Of a stretch of DNA of 64,000 nucleotides, positions 40,330 through 54,700 are shown one piece after another. The notes beneath the pieces were generated by a model. It made no database searches. It had not been told where the DNA came from and was given only the letters and a program-made list of their open reading frames with translations. Both the position numbers and the translations under genes were made by a program. Positions within the stretch are counted from its first letter, which is position 1, and the number at the start of each line of letters is the position of its first letter. The stretch comes from Asterias amurensis (Eukaryota > Echinodermata > Asteroidea > Forcipulatida > Asteriidae): assembly GCF_032118995.1 (NCBI RefSeq), contig NC_092648.1, positions 3,301,001 through 3,365,000 of the forward strand, given 5' to 3'.

Positions 40330-43300
40330 TCTTCATGTTTCTGTTGCAATAAGTTTAAACTCTTCGGTGCATATCCGTAGCACTGATTACAAGAGTACCT
40401 CTTTTGTTCAAAATAGAGACTTGAAGTTAAAAGAATGCAAATGTTCTCCTTCAAATAAAAGCCCATGTTTTACCTACAAACAAACTGTTACCCCCCCCCC
40501 CCCCTTCCCACTGACGGAACTATGTTGTCCTGGAGTATGACAATATAAACTGCACCCCAGGCTAAGCTGGCTCAACATCTGTCAGTGCCTGGTTAGGGCC
40601 CAGAAGAAGATGACAGTTCTCCTCCATTATTATATGGGCCTATCTTCTTCATTTTTTGTGGATCTTTCTATTTCGGGATTACTGAAGTCTTCTTCAAATC
40701 GCATCTTCTTCAAGACATTAGTCTTCTTCGTTTTTTTCTCTTCACGTTTCTGTTGCAATAAGTTTAAACTCTTTGGTGCATACCTGTAGCACTGATTACA
40801 AGAGTACCTCTTTTGTTTAAAATAGAGACTTGAAGATAAAAGAATGCAAATGTTCTCTTTTAAATAAAAGCCCATGTTCTACCTACAAAAAACCATTACC
40901 CCCCCCCCCCTCCCCACTGATGGAACTATGTTGTCCGGGAGTAAGACAATATAAACTGCACCCCAGGCTAAGCTGGCTCAACATCTGTCAGTGCCTGGTT
41001 AGGGCCCAGAAGAAGATGACAGTTCTCCTCCATTATGGGCCTATCTTCTTCATCTTCTTTTTTTTGTGGATCTTTCTTTTTTTGGATAACTGAAGTCTTC
41101 TTCAAATCGCATCTTCTTCAAGAAGTTATTCTTCTTCGTTTTTTTCTCTTCATGTTTCTGTTGCAATAAGTTTAAACTCTTCGGTGCATATCTGTAGCAC
41201 TGATTACAAGAGTACCTCTTTTGTTCAAAATAGAGACTTGAAGTTAAAAGAATGCAAATGTTCTCCTTCAAATAAAAGCCCATGTTTTACCTACAAACAA
41301 ACTGTTACCCCCCCCCCCCCCCCACTGACGGAACTATGTTGTCCTGGAGTATGACAATATAAACTGCACCCCAGGCTTAGCTGGCTCAACATCTGTCAGT
41401 GCCTGGTTAGGGCCCAGAAGAAGATGACAGTTCTCCTCCATTATGGGCCTATCTTCTTTATTTTTTTGTGGATCTTTCTATTTCGGGATAACTGAAGTCT
41501 TCTTCAAATCGCATCTTCTTCAAAACGTAAGTCTTCTTCGTTTTTTTCTCTCCATGTTTCTGTTGCAATAAGTTTAAACTCTTTGGTGCATACCTGTAAC
41601 ACTGATTACAAGAGTACCTCTTTTGTTTAAAATAGAGACTTGAAGATAAAAGAATGCGAATGTTCTCCTTCAAATAAAAGCCCATGTTCTACCTACAAAA
41701 AACCATTACCCCCCCCCCCCCCTCCCCACTGATGGAACTATGTTGTCCTGGAGTAAGACAATATAAACTGCACCCCAGGCTAAGCTGGCTCAACATCTGT
41801 CAGTGCCTGGTTAGGGCCCAGAAGAAGATGACAGTTCTCCTCCATTATGGGCCTATCTTCTTCATCTTCTTTTTTTTGTGGATCTTTCTTTTTTTGGATA
41901 ACTAAAGTCTTCTTCAAATCGCATCTTCTTCAAGAAGTTATTCTTCTTCGTTTTTTTCTCTTCATGTTTCTGTTGCAATAAGTTTAAACTCTTCGGTGCA
42001 TATCTGTAGCACTGATTACAAGAGTACCTCTTTTGTTCAAAATAGAGACTTGAAGATAAAAGAATGCAAATGTTCTCCTTCAAATAAAAGCCCATGTTTT
42101 ACCTACAAACAAACTGTTACCCCCCCCCCCCCTTCCCACTGACGGAACTATGTTGTCCTGGAGTATGACAATATAAACTGCACCCCAGGCTAAGCTGGCT
42201 CAACATCTGTCAGTGCCTGGTTAGGGCCTAGAAGAAGATGACAGTTCTCCTCCATTATAGGCCTATCTTCTTTATTTTTTTGTGGATCTTTCTTTTTCGG
42301 GATAACTGAAGTCTTCTTCAAATCGCATCTTCTTCAAAACGTTAGTCTTCTTCGTTTTTTTCTCTTCATGTTTCTGTTGCAATAAGTTTAAACTCTTTGG
42401 TGCATATCTGTAGCACTGATTACAAGAGTACCTCTTTTGTTCAAAATGGAGACTTGAAGTTAAAAGAATGCAAAAGTTCTCCTTCAAATAAAAGCCCATG
42501 TTCTATCTACAAACAAACTGTTACCCCCCCCCCCCACTGACGGAACTATGTTGTCCTGGAGTATGACAATATAAACTGCACCCCAGGCTAAGCTGGCTCA
42601 ACATCTGTCAGTGCCTGGTTAGGGCCCAGAAGAAGATGACAGTTCTCCTCCATTATTATATGGGCCTATCTACTTCATTTTTTTGTGGATCTTTCTATTT
42701 GGGGATTACTGAAGTCTTCTTCAAATCGCATCTTCTTCAAGACATTAGTCTTCTTCGTTTTTTTCTCTTCACGTTTCTGTTGCAATAAGTTTAAACTCTT
42801 TGGTGCATACCTGTAGCACTGATTACAAGAGTACCTCTTTTGTTTAAAATAGAGACTTGAAGATAAAAGAATGCAAATGTTCTCTTTTAAATAAAAGCCC
42901 ATGTTCTACCTACAAAAAACCATTACCCCCCCCCCCCTCCCCACTGATGGAACTATGTTGTCCGGGAGTAAGACAATATAAACTGCACCCCAGGCTAAGC
43001 TGGCTCAACATCTGTCAGTGCCTGGTTAGGGCCCAGAAGAAGATGACAGTTCTCCTCCATTATGGGCCTATCTTCTTCATCTTCTTTTTTTTGTGGATCT
43101 TTCTTTTTTTGGATAACTGAAGTCTTCTTCAAATTGCATCTTCTTCAAGAAGTTATTCTTCTTCGTTTTTTTCTCTTCATGTTTCTGTTGCAATAAGTTT
43201 AAACTCTTTGGTGCATACCTGTAGCACTGATTACAAGAGTACCTCTTTTGTTCAAAATGGAGACTTGAAGTTAAAAGAATGCAAATGTTCTCCTTCAAAT

Positions 43301-46300
43301 AAAAGCCCACGTTCTACCTACAAACAAACTGTAACCCCCCCCCCCCCACGGACGGAGCTATGTTGTCCTGGAGTTCGACAATATAAACTGCACCCACGGG
43401 CTAAGCTGGCTCAACATCTGTCAGTGCCTGGTTAGGGCCCAGAAGAAGATGACAGTTCTCCTCCAATATGGGCCTATCTTCTTCATTTTGGTTGATCTTT
43501 CTATTTTAAGATAACTGAAGTCTTCTTCAAATTGCATCTTCTTCAAGAAGTTATTCTTCGTTTTTTCTCTTCATGTTTCTGTTGCAATAAGTTTAAACTC
43601 TTCGGTGCATATCCGTAGCACTGATTACAAGAGTACCTCTTTTGTTCAAAATAGAGACTTGAAGTTAAAAGAATGCAAATGTTCTCCTTCAAATAAAAGC
43701 CCATGTTTTACCTACAAACAAACTGTTACCCCCCCCCCCCCTTCCCACTGACGGAACTATGTTGTCCTGGAGTATGACAATATAAACTGCACCCCAGGCT
43801 AAGCTGGCTCAACATCTGTCAGTGCCTGGTTAGGGCCCAGAAGAAGATGACAGTTCTCCTCCATTATTATATGGGCCTATCTTCTTCATTTTTTGTGGAT
43901 CTTTCTATTTCGGGATTACTGAAGTCTTCTTCAAATCGCATCTTCTTCAAGACATTAGTCTTCTTCGTTTTTTTCTCTTCACGTTTCTGTTGCAATAAGT
44001 TTAAACTCTTTGGTGCATACCTGTAGCACTGATTACAAGAGTACCTCTTTTGTTTAAAATAGAGACTTGAAGATAAAAGAATGCAAATGTTCTCTTTTAA
44101 ATAAAAGCCCATGTTCTACCTACAAAAAACCATTACCCCCCCCCCCCTCCCCACTGATGGAACTATGTTGTCCGGGAGTAAGACAATATAAACTGCACCC
44201 CAGGCTAAGCTGGCTCAACATCTGTCAGTGCCTGGTTAGGGCCCAGAAGAAGATGACAGTTCTCCTCCATTATGGGCCTATCTTCTTCATCTTCTTTTTT
44301 TTGTGGATCTTTCTTTTTTTGGATAACTGAAGTCTTCTTCAAATCGCATCTTCTTCAAGAAGTTATTCTTCTTCGTTTTTTTCTCTTCATGTTTCTGTTG
44401 CAATAAGTTTAAACTCTTCGGTGCATATCTGTAGCACTGATTACAAGAGTACCTCTTTTGTTCAAAATAGAGACTTGAAGTTAAAAGAATGCAAATGTTC
44501 TCCTTCAAATAAAAGCCCATGTTTTACCTACAAACAAACTGTTACCCCCCCCCCCCCCACTGACGGAACTATGTTGTCCTGGAGTATGACAATATAAACT
44601 GCACCCCAGGCTTAGCTGGCTCAACATCTGTCAGTGCCTGGTTAGGGCCCAGAAGAAGATGACAGTTCTCCTCCATTATGGGCCTATCTTCTTTATTTTT
44701 TTGTGGATCTTTCTATTTCGGGATAACTGAAGTCTTCTTCAAATCGCATCTTCTTCAAAACGTAAGTCTTCTTCGTTTTTTTCTCTCCATGTTTCTGTTG
44801 CAATAAGTTTAAACTCTTTGGTGCATACCTGTAACACTGATTACAAGAGTACCTCTTTTGTTTAAAATAGAGACTTGAAGATAAAAGAATGCGAATGTTC
44901 TCCTTCAAATAAAAGCCCATGTTCTACCTACAAAAAACCATTACCCCCCCCCCCCCCCTCCCCACTGATGGAACTATGTTGTCCTGGAGTAAGACAATAT
45001 AAACTGCACCCCAGGCTAAGCTGGCTCAACATCTGTCAGTGCCTGGTTAGGGCCCAGAAGAAGATGACAGTTCTCCTCCATTATGGGCCTATCTTCTTCA
45101 TCTTCTTTTTTTTGTGGATCTTTCTTTTTTTGGATAACTAAAGTCTTCTTCAAATCGCATCTTCTTCAAGAAGTTATTCTTCTTCGTTTTTTTCTCTTCA
45201 TGTTTCTGTTGCAATAAGTTTAAACTCTTCGGTGCATATCTGTAGCACTGATTACAAGAGTACCTCTTTTGTTCAAAATAGAGACTTGAAGATAAAAGAA
45301 TGCAAATGTTCTCCTTCAAATAAAAGCCCATGTTTTACCTACAAACAAACTGTTACCCCCCCCCCCCTTCCCACTGACGGAACTATGTTGTCCTGGAGTA
45401 TGACAATATAAACTGCACCCCAGGCTAAGCTGGCTCAACATCTGTCAGTGCCTGGTTAGGGCCTAGAAGAAGATGACAGTTCTCCTCCATTATAGGCCTA
45501 TCTTCTTTATTTTTTTGTGGATCTTTCTTTTTCGGGATAACTGAAGTCTTCTTCAAATCGCATCTTCTTCAAAACGTTAGTCTTCTTCGTTTTTTTCTCT
45601 TCATGTTTCTGTTGCAATAAGTTTAAACTCTTTGGTGCATATCTGTAGCACTGATTACAAGAGTACCTCTTTTGTTCAAAATGGAGACTTGAAGTTAAAA
45701 GAATGCAAAAGTTCTCCTTCAAATAAAAGCCCATGTTCTATCTACAAACAAACTGTTACCCCCCCCCCCCCCACTGACGGAACTATGTTGTCCTGGAGTA
45801 TGACAATATAAACTGCACCCCAGGCTAAGCTGGCTCAACATCTGTCAGTGCCTGGTTAGGGCCCAGAAGAAGATGACAGTTCTCCTCCATTATTATATGG
45901 GCCTATCTACTTCATTTTTTTGTGGATCTTTCTATTTGGGGATTACTGAAGTCTTCTTCAAATCGCATCTTCTTCAAGACATTAGTCTTCTTCGTTTTTT
46001 TCTCTTCACGTTTCTGTTGCAATAAGTTTAAACTCTTTGGTGCATACCTGTAGCACTGATTACAAGAGTACCTCTTTTGTTTAAAATAGAGACTTGAAGA
46101 TAAAAGAATGCAAATGTTCTCTTTTAAATAAAAGCCCATGTTCTACCTACAAAAAACCATTACCCCCCCCCCCCCCCTCCCCACTGATGGAACTATGTTG
46201 TCCGGGAGTAAGACAATATAAACTGCACCCCAGGCTAAGCTGGCTCAACATCTGTCAGTGCCTGGTTAGGGCCCAGAAGAAGATGACAGTTCTCCTCCAT

Positions 46301-46830
46301 TATGGGCCTATCTTCTTCATCTTCTTTTTTTTGTGGATCTTTCTTTTTTTGGATAACTGAAGTCTTCTTCAAATTGCATCTTCTTCAAGAAGTTATTCTT
46401 CTTCGTTTTTTTCTCTTCATGTTTCTGTTGCAATAAGTTTAAACTCTTTGGTGCATACCTGTAGCACTGATTACAAGAGTACCTCTTTTGTTCAAAATGG
46501 AGACTTGAAGTTAAAAGAATGCAAATGTTCTCCTTCAAATAAAAGCCCACGTTCTACCTACAAACAAACTGTAACCCCCCCCCCCCCCCACGGACGGAGC
46601 TATGTTGTCCTGGAGTTCGACAATATAAACTGCACCCACGGGCTAAGCTGGCTCAACATCTGTCAGTGCCTGGTTAGGGCCCAGAAGAAGATGACAGTTC
46701 TCCTCCAATATGGGCCTATCTTCTTCATTTTGGTTGATCTTTCTATTTTAAGATAACTGAAGTCTTCTTCAAATTGCATCTTCTTCAAGAAGTTATTCTT
46801 CGTTTTTTCTCTTCATGTTTCTGTTGCAAT
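40330..46830 (+). repeat. Higher-order repeat: 3.24-kb block of eight monomers, duplicated
   Basis: Monomer variants recur in the same order at a constant offset of 3235-3240 bp: landmarks at 40630, 41050, 41458, 41862, 42272, 42675 and 43077 reappear at 43867, 44287, 44693, 45098, 45507, 45912 and 46317. Between the two blocks I saw mainly changes in poly-C length, so the duplication is recent. The first block runs from about 40330 to 43590 and the second from there to about 46830. Confidence 0.85.
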
Positions 46831-49800
46831 AAGTTTAAACTCTTTGGTGCATACCTGTAGCACTGATTACAAGAGTACCTCTTTTGTTCAAAATGGAGAC
46901 TTGAAGTTAAAAGAATGCAAATGTTCTCCTTCAAATAAAAGCCCACGTTCTACCTACAAACAAACTGTTACCCCCCCCCCCCCACGGACGGAGCTATGTT
47001 GTCCTGGAGTATGACAATATAAACTGTACCCCAGGCTAAGCTGGCTCAACATCTGTCAGTGCCTGGTTAGGGACCAGAAGAAGATGACAGTTCTCCTCCA
47101 TTATGGGCCTATCTTCTTCATTGCTGTGTGGATCTTTCTATTTTCGGGATGACTGAAGTCTTCTTCAAATCGCATCTTCTTCAAGAAGTTATTCTTCTTC
47201 GTTTTTTTCTCTTCATGTTTCTGTTGCAATAAGTTTAAACTCTTTGGTGCATACCTGTAGCACTGCTTACAAGAGTACCTCTTTTGTTCAAAATGGAGAC
47301 TTGAAGTTAAAAGAATGCAAATGTTCTCCTTCAAATAAAAGCCCACGTTCTACCTACTAACAAACTGTTACCCCCCCCCCCCCCCACGGACGGAACTATG
47401 TTGTCCTGGAGTATGACAATATAAACTGCACCCCAGGCTAAGCTGGCTCAACATCTGTCATTGCCTGGTTAGGGCCCAGAAGAAGATGACAGTTCTCCTC
47501 CATTATGTGCCTATCTTCTTCATTTTTGGTGGATCTTTCTTTCTTGGGTTAACTGAAGTCTTCTTCAAGTCGCATCTTCTTCAAGAAGTTATTCTTCTTC
47601 GTTTTTTTCTCTTCATGTTTCTGTTGCAATAAGTTTAAACTCTTTGGTGCATACCTGTAGCACTGATTACAAGAGTACCTCTTTTGTTCAAAATGGAGAC
47701 TTGAAGTTAAAAGAATGCAAATGTTCTCCTTCAAATAAAAGCCCACGTTCTACCTACAAACAAACTGTAACCCCCCCCCCCCCCCCACGGACGGAACTAT
47801 GTTGTCCTGGAGTATGACAATATAAACTGCACCCCAGGCTAAGCTGGCTCAACATCTGTCAGTGCCTGGTTAGGGCCCAGAAGAAGATGACAGTTCTCCT
47901 CCAATATGGGCCTATCTTCTTCATTTTTGGTTGATCTTTCTATTTTAAGATAACTGAAGTCTTCTTCAAATTGCATCTTCTTCAAGAAGTTATTCTGCTT
48001 CGTTTTTTCTCTTCATGTTTCTGTTGCAATAAGTTTAAACTCTTTGGTGCATACCTGTAGCACTGATTACAAGAGTACCTCTTTTGTTCAAAATGGAGAC
48101 TTGAAGTTAAAAGAATGCAAATGTTCTCCTTCAAATAAAAGCTCATGTTCTACCTTCAAACAAACAGTTACACCCCCCCCCACCCCACTGACAGAACTAT
48201 GTTGTCCTGGAGTATGACAATATAAACTGCACCCCAGGCTAAGCTGGCTCAACATCTGTCAGTGCCTGGTTAGGGACCAGAAGAAGATGACAGTTCTCCT
48301 CCATTATGGGCCTATCTTCTTCATTGCTGTGTGGATCTTTCTATTTTCGGGATAACTGAAGTCTTCTTCAAATCGCATCTTCTTCAAGAAGTTATTCTTC
48401 TTCGTTTTTTTCTCTTCATGTTTCTGTTGCAATAAGTTTAAACTCTTTGGTGCATACCTGTAGCACTGCTTACAAGAGTACCTCTTTTGTTCAAAATGGA
48501 GACTTGAAGTTAAAAGAATGCAAATGTTCTCCTTCAAATAAAAGCCCACGTTCTACCTACTAACAAACTGTTACCCCCCCCCCCCCCCCCACGGACGGAA
48601 CTATGTTGTCCTGGAGTATGACAATATAAACTGCACCCCAGGCTAAGCTGGCTCAACATCTGTCAGTGCCTGGTTAGGGCCCAGAAGAAGATGACAGTTC
48701 TCCTCCAATATGGGCCTATCTTCTTCATTTTTGGTTGATCTTTCTATTTTAAGATAACTGAAGTCTTCTTCAAGTCGCATCTTCTTCAAGAAGTTATTCT
48801 TCTTCGTTTTTTTCTCTTCATGTTTCTGTTGCAATAAGTTTAAACTCTTTGGTGCATACCTGTAGCACTGATTACAAGAGTACCTCTTTTGTTCAAAATG
48901 GAGACTTGAAGTTAAAAGAATGCAAATGTTCTCCTTCAAATAAAAGCCCACGTTCTACCTACAAACAAACTGTAACCCCCCCCCCCCCACGGACGGAGCT
49001 ATGTTGTCCTGGAGTTCGACAATATAAACTGCACCCACGGGCTAAGCTGGCTCAACATCTGTCAGTGCCTGGTTAGGGCCCAGAAGAAGATGACAGTTCT
49101 CCTCCAATATGGGCCTATCTTCTTCATTTTTGGTTGATCTTTCTATTTTAAGATAACTGAAGTCTTCTTCAAATTGCATCTTCTTCAAGAAGTTATTCTG
49201 CTTCGTTTTTTCTCTTCATGTTTCTGTTGCAATAAGTTTAAACTCTTTGGTGCATACCTGTAGCACTGATTACAAGAGTACCTCTTTTGTTCAAAATGGA
49301 GACTTGAAGTTAAAAGAATGCAAATGTTCTCCTTCAAATAAAAGCTCATGTTCTACCTACAAACAAACAGTTACACCCCCCCCCCCCACCCCACTGACAG
49401 AACTATGTTGTCCTGGAGTATGACAATATAAACTGCACCCCAGGCTAAGCTGGCTCAACATCTGTCAGTGCCTGGTTAGGGACCAGAAGAAGATGACAGT
49501 TCTCCTCCATTATGGGCCTATCTTCTTCATTGCTGTGTGGATCTTTCTATTTTCGGGATAACTGAAGTCTTCTTCAAATCGCATCTTCTTCAAGAAGTTA
49601 TTCTTCTTCGTTTTTTTCTCTTCATGTTTCTGTTGCAATAAGTTTAAACTCTTTGGTGCATACCTGTAGCACTGCTTACAAGAGTACCTCTTTTGTTCAA
49701 AATGGAGACTTGAAGTTAAAAGAATGCAAATGTTCTCCTTCAAATAAAAGCCCACGTTCTACCTACTAACAAACTGTTACCCCCCCCCCCACGGACGGAA

Positions 49801-51100
49801 CTATGTTGTCCTGGAGTATGACAATATAAACTGCACCCCAGGCTAAGCTGGCTCAACATCTGTCAGTGCCTGGTTAGGGCCCAGAAGCAGATGACAGTTC
49901 TCCTCCAATATGGGCCTATCTTCTTCATTTTTGGTTGATCTTTCTATTTTGAGATAACTGAAGTCTTCTTCAAATCCCATCTTCTTCAAGAAGTTATTCT
50001 TCTTCGTTTTTTTCTCTTCATGTTTCTATTGCAATAAGTTTAAACTCTTTGGTGCATATCTGTAGCACTGATTACAAGAGTACCTCTTTTGTTCAAAATG
50101 GAGACTTGAAGTTAAAAGAATGCAAATGTTCTCCTTCAAATAAAAGCCTGTGTTCTATCTACAGACAAACCGTTACCCCCCCCCCCCCCCACGGACGGAA
50201 CTATGTTGTCCTGGAGTATGACATTATAAACTGCACCCCAGGCTACGCTGGCTCAACATCTGTCAGTGCCTGGTTAGGGCCCAGAAGAAGATAACAGTTC
50301 TCCTCCATTAAGGGCCTATCTTCTTCATTTTGTTGTGGATCTTTCTCTTGTTGGATAACTGAAGTCTTCTTCAAATCGCATCTTCTTCAAGAAGTTAGTC
50401 TTCTTCGTTTTTTTCTCTTCATGTTTCTGTTGGTGCATACCTGTAGCACTGATTACAAGAGTTCCTCTTTTGTTCAAAATGGAGACTTGAAGTTAAAAGA
50501 ATGCAAATGTTCTCCTTCAAATAAAAGCCCATGTTCTACCTACAAACAAACCGTTAACCCCTCCCCCCCCTCCCCACTGACGGAATTATGTTGTCCTGGA
50601 GTATGACAATATAAACTGCACCCCAGGCTAAGCTGGCTCAACATCTGTCAGTGCCTGGTTAGGGCCCAGAAGAAGATGACAGTTCTCCTACATTCTATCT
50701 TCAACCTTTACCTCTAAGGTTTTCATGAAAGGCTTTGACGTCAGTAAGTTTTGTATCCAGCACTTCTTTCGTGTTCTTCAATCACCAGATCACTGTTCAC
50801 ATAACAGACTTCTCTTCTTACAGTATTTATTGTGGAATTTTGTCTTCTTCTTGATCAACTGAAATCTTCTTTACATCAAGATGTCAGACCTACTGGGCAA
50901 CTTCTCCTTCAGTATACTAAGAGTCTCAGTTTGAGACTAATCTTCTTCAAGAACTCATTCTTCTACGTTTTTTCCTTCTCAAGTTTCTGTTGCTTAAAAT
51001 GAAAAGTTAAAGGAAAAAATGCAAATAATCTCCTCAAATGTTAGCCTATGTTCTTAATACAAACAAACCAGTACCCCCCCCCACCCCACTGATGGAACGG

Positions 51101-51741
51101 GGGCTGGTCATCTCGCCACCTAGCAAGCTTGCCCCAAACAAAGTCGCCCCTGGCAAAGTCGCCCCCTAACCGGCTCACCCCGAACTGTTACAAAGTCGCC
51201 CCCTGACAATGTCGCTCCAAAACAATGTTGCCCCCTAGCAAAGTCGCCCCCCTGACAATATCGCCCCCAGCCAAAGATTGCCCCCTAGCAAAGTCGCCCC
51301 CAGAAAATAGTTAAGGGTTAGGGTTAGGAATAGGGTTAGTGTTAGGGTTAGTGTTAGGGTTAGTGTTAGGGTTAGAGTTAGGGTTAGGGTTAGGGTTAGT
51401 GTTAGAGTTAGGGTTAGGGTCAGGTTTAGGGCTAGGGTTAGACCTTCCACAAGCACATTACTTCATGCAGAACTTTTTCTGAAAGTGTTTCAACTATGTT
51501 TTTTGACCATAGTTATTGTAGCCTCAATTATTTTCTGAACAACATCTGGGGGCAACTGTGCTAGGGGGTGACATTGGCTGGGGGCGACATTGTCAGGGTG
51601 CAACTTTGCTAGGGGGTGACATTGTTAGGGAGCGACATTGCAAGGGGGCGACTTTATTTCAACCTGGGGCGAGCCGGGTAGGGGGCTACTCTGCAGGGGG
51701 CGGTTTTGTTGGTGGCGAGCTTGTCAGGTGGCGGGATGACA
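51101..51741. mobile_element. Foldback (TU-like) element inserted in the satellite
   Basis: Two arms of about 200 bp are inverted copies built from tandem subunits of about 17 bp (CAAAGTCGCCCCCTA, ACAATGTCGCCCCCAG and variants). Outer ends read GGTCATCTCGCCACC (left) and GGTGGCGGGATGAC (right). The middle, about 51310-51450, is telomere-like (GGGTTA)n with variants. The insertion splits a satellite monomer and is bracketed by GATGGAAC on the left and GACGGAAC on the right, an imperfect 8-bp target duplication. Foldback elements with tandem subrepeats in their arms (TU) are known from sea urchin. No transposase frame is present. Confidence 0.8.
51310..51452 (+). repeat. Interstitial telomere-like (TTAGGG)n tract
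   Basis: About 140 bp of TTAGGG units mixed with TTAGTG, TTAGAG and AATAGGG variants, lying inside the foldback element. Variant density suggests an old or error-prone copy, not a fresh telomere capture. Long frames with repeated L-T-L-T here are a product of the hexamer. Confidence 0.9.
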
Positions 51742-54700
51742 AGCATTCGACGGAACTATGTTGTCCTGGAGTATGACAATGTAAACTGCACCCCAGGCGA
51801 AGCTGGCTCAACATCTGTCAGTGCCTGCTTAGGGCCTAGAAGAAGATGACAGTTCTCCTCCATTAAGGGCCTATCTTCTTCATTTTTGTGTGGATCTTTC
51901 TTTTTTTGGATAACTGAAGTCTTCTTCAAATCGCATCTTCTTCAGGACGTTATTCTTCTTCGTTTTTTTCTCTTCATGTTTCTGTTGCAATAAGTTTAAA
52001 CTCTTTGGTGCATACCTGTAGCACTGATTACAAGAGTACCTCTTTTGTTCCAAATGGAGACTTGAAGTTAAAAGAATGCAAATGTTCTCCTTCAAAAAAA
52101 GCTCGTGTCCTACTTACAAACAAACCGTTACACCCCCCCCCTCCCCCCCCCCCCCACTGAAGGAACTATGTTGTCCTGGAGTATGACAATATAAACTGCA
52201 CCCACGGGCTAAGCTGGCTCAACATCTGTCAGTGCCTGGTTAGGGCCCAGAAGAAGATGACAGTTCTCCTCCATTATGGGCCTATCTTCTTCATTTTTTT
52301 GTGGATCTTTCTATTTCGGGATAACTGAAGTCTTCTTCAAGTCGCATCTTCTTCAAGACGTTATTCTTCTTCGTTTTTTTCTCTTCATGTTTCTGTTGCA
52401 ATAAGTTTAAACTCTTTGGTGCATATCTGTAGCACTGATTACAAGAGTACCTCTTTTGTTCAAAATAGAGACTTGAAGTTAAAAGAATGCAAATGTTCTC
52501 CTTCAAATAAAAGCCCATGTTCTACCTACAAACAAACCGTTACCCCTCCCCCCTCCCCACTGACGGAACTATGTTGTCCTGGAGTATGACAATATAAACT
52601 GCACCCCAGGCTAAGCTGGCTCAACATCTGTCAGTGCCTGGTTAGGGCCCAGAAGAAGATGACAGTTCTCACCATTATGGGCCTATCTTCTTCATTGCTG
52701 TGTGGATCTTTCTATTTTTGGATAACTGAAGTCTGCTTCAAATCGCATCCTCTTCAAGACGTTATTCTTCTTCGTTTTTTTCTCTTCATGTTTCTGTTGC
52801 TGCATATCTGTAGCACTGATTACAAGAGTACCTCTTTTGTTCAAAATGGAGACTTGAAGTTAAAAGAACGCAAATGTTCTCCTTCAAATAAAAGCCCACG
52901 TTCTACCTACTAACAAACTGTTACCCCCCCCCTCCCACGGATGGAATTATGTTGTCCTGGAGTATGACAATATAAACTGCACCCCAGGCTAAGCTGGCTG
53001 AACATCTGTCTGTGCCTGGTTAGGGCCCAGAAGAAGATGACAGTTCTCCTCCATTATGGGCCTATCTTCTTCATTTTGTTGTGGATCTTTCTCTTGTTGG
53101 ATAACTGAAGTCTTCTTCAAATTGCATCTTCTTCAAGAAGTTATTCTTCTTCGTTTTTTTCTCTTCATGTTTCTGTTGCAATAAGTTTAAACTCTTTGGT
53201 GCATACCTGTAGCACTGATTACAAGAGTACCTCTTTTGTTCAAAATGGAGACTTGAAGTTAAAAGAATGCAAATGTTCTCCTTCAAATAAAAGCCCACGT
53301 TCTACCTACAAACAAACTGTAACCCCCCCCCCCCCCCACGGACGGAGCTCTGTTGTCCTGGAGTTCGACAATATAAACTGCACCCACGGGCTAAGCTGGC
53401 TCAACATCTGTCAGTGCCTGGTTAGGGCCCAGAAGAAGATGACAGTTCTCCTCCAATATGGGCCTATCTTCTTCATTTTTGGTTGATCTTTCTATTTTAA
53501 GATAACTGAAGTCTTCTTCAAATTGCATCTTCTTCAAGAAGTTATTCTTCTTCGTTTTTTTCTCTTCATGTTTCTGTTGCAATAAGTTTAAACTCTTTGG
53601 TGCATACCTGTAGCACTGATTACAAGAGTACCTCTTTTGTTCAAAATGGAGACTTGAAGTTAAAAGAATGCAAATGTTCTCCTTCAAATAAAAGCTCATG
53701 TTCTACCTACAAACAAACAGTTACACCCCCCACCCCCACCCCACTGACAGAACTATGTTGTCCTGGAGTATGACAATATAAACTGCACCCCAGGCTAAGC
53801 TGGCTCAACATCTGTCAGTGCCTGGTTAGGGACCAGAAGAAGATGACAGTTCTCCTCCATTATGTGCCTATCTTCTTCGTTTTTGGTGGATCTTTCTTTC
53901 TTGGGTTAACTGAAGTCTTCTTCAAGTCGCATCTTCTTCAAGAAGTTATTCTTCTTCGTTTTTTTCTCTTCATGTTTCTGTTGCAATAAGTTTAAACTCT
54001 TTGGTGCATACCTGTAGCACTGCTTACAAGAGTACCTCTTTTGTTCAAAATGGAGACTTGAAGTTAAAAGAATGCAAATGTTCTCCTTCAAATAAAAGCC
54101 CACGTTCTACCTACTAACAAACTGTTACCCCCCCCCCCCCCCACGGACGGAACTATGTTGTCCTGGAGTATGACAATATAAACTGCACCCCAGGCTAAGC
54201 TGGCTCAACATCTGTCAGTGCCTGGTTAGGGCCCAGAAGAAGATGACAGTTCTCCTCCATTATGTGCCTATCTTCTTCGTTTTTGGTGGATCTTTCTTTC
54301 TTGGGTTAACTGAAGTCTTCTTCAAGTCGCATCTTCTTCAAGAAGTTATTCTTCTTCGTTTTTTTCTCTTCATGTTTCTGTTGCAATAAGTTTAAACTCT
54401 TTGGTGCATACCTGTAGCACTGATTACAAGAGTACCTCTTTTGTTCAAAATGGAGACTTGAAGTTAAAAGAATGCAAATGTTCTCCTTCAAATAAAAGCC
54501 CACGTTCTACCTACAAACAAACTGTAACCCCCCCCCCCCCCACGGACGGAGCTCTGTTGTCCTGGAGTTCGACAATATAAACTGCACCCACGGGCTAAGC
54601 TGGCTCAACATCTGTCAGTGCCTGGTTAGGGCCCAGAAGAAGATGACAGTTCTCCTCCAATATGGGCCTATCTTCTTCATTTTTGGTTGATCTTTCTATT

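Noticed and set aside
51235..51456. 73-codon - strand frame with L-T-L-T repeats
   Set aside because: Produced by the TTAGGG-like hexamer tract inside the foldback element.
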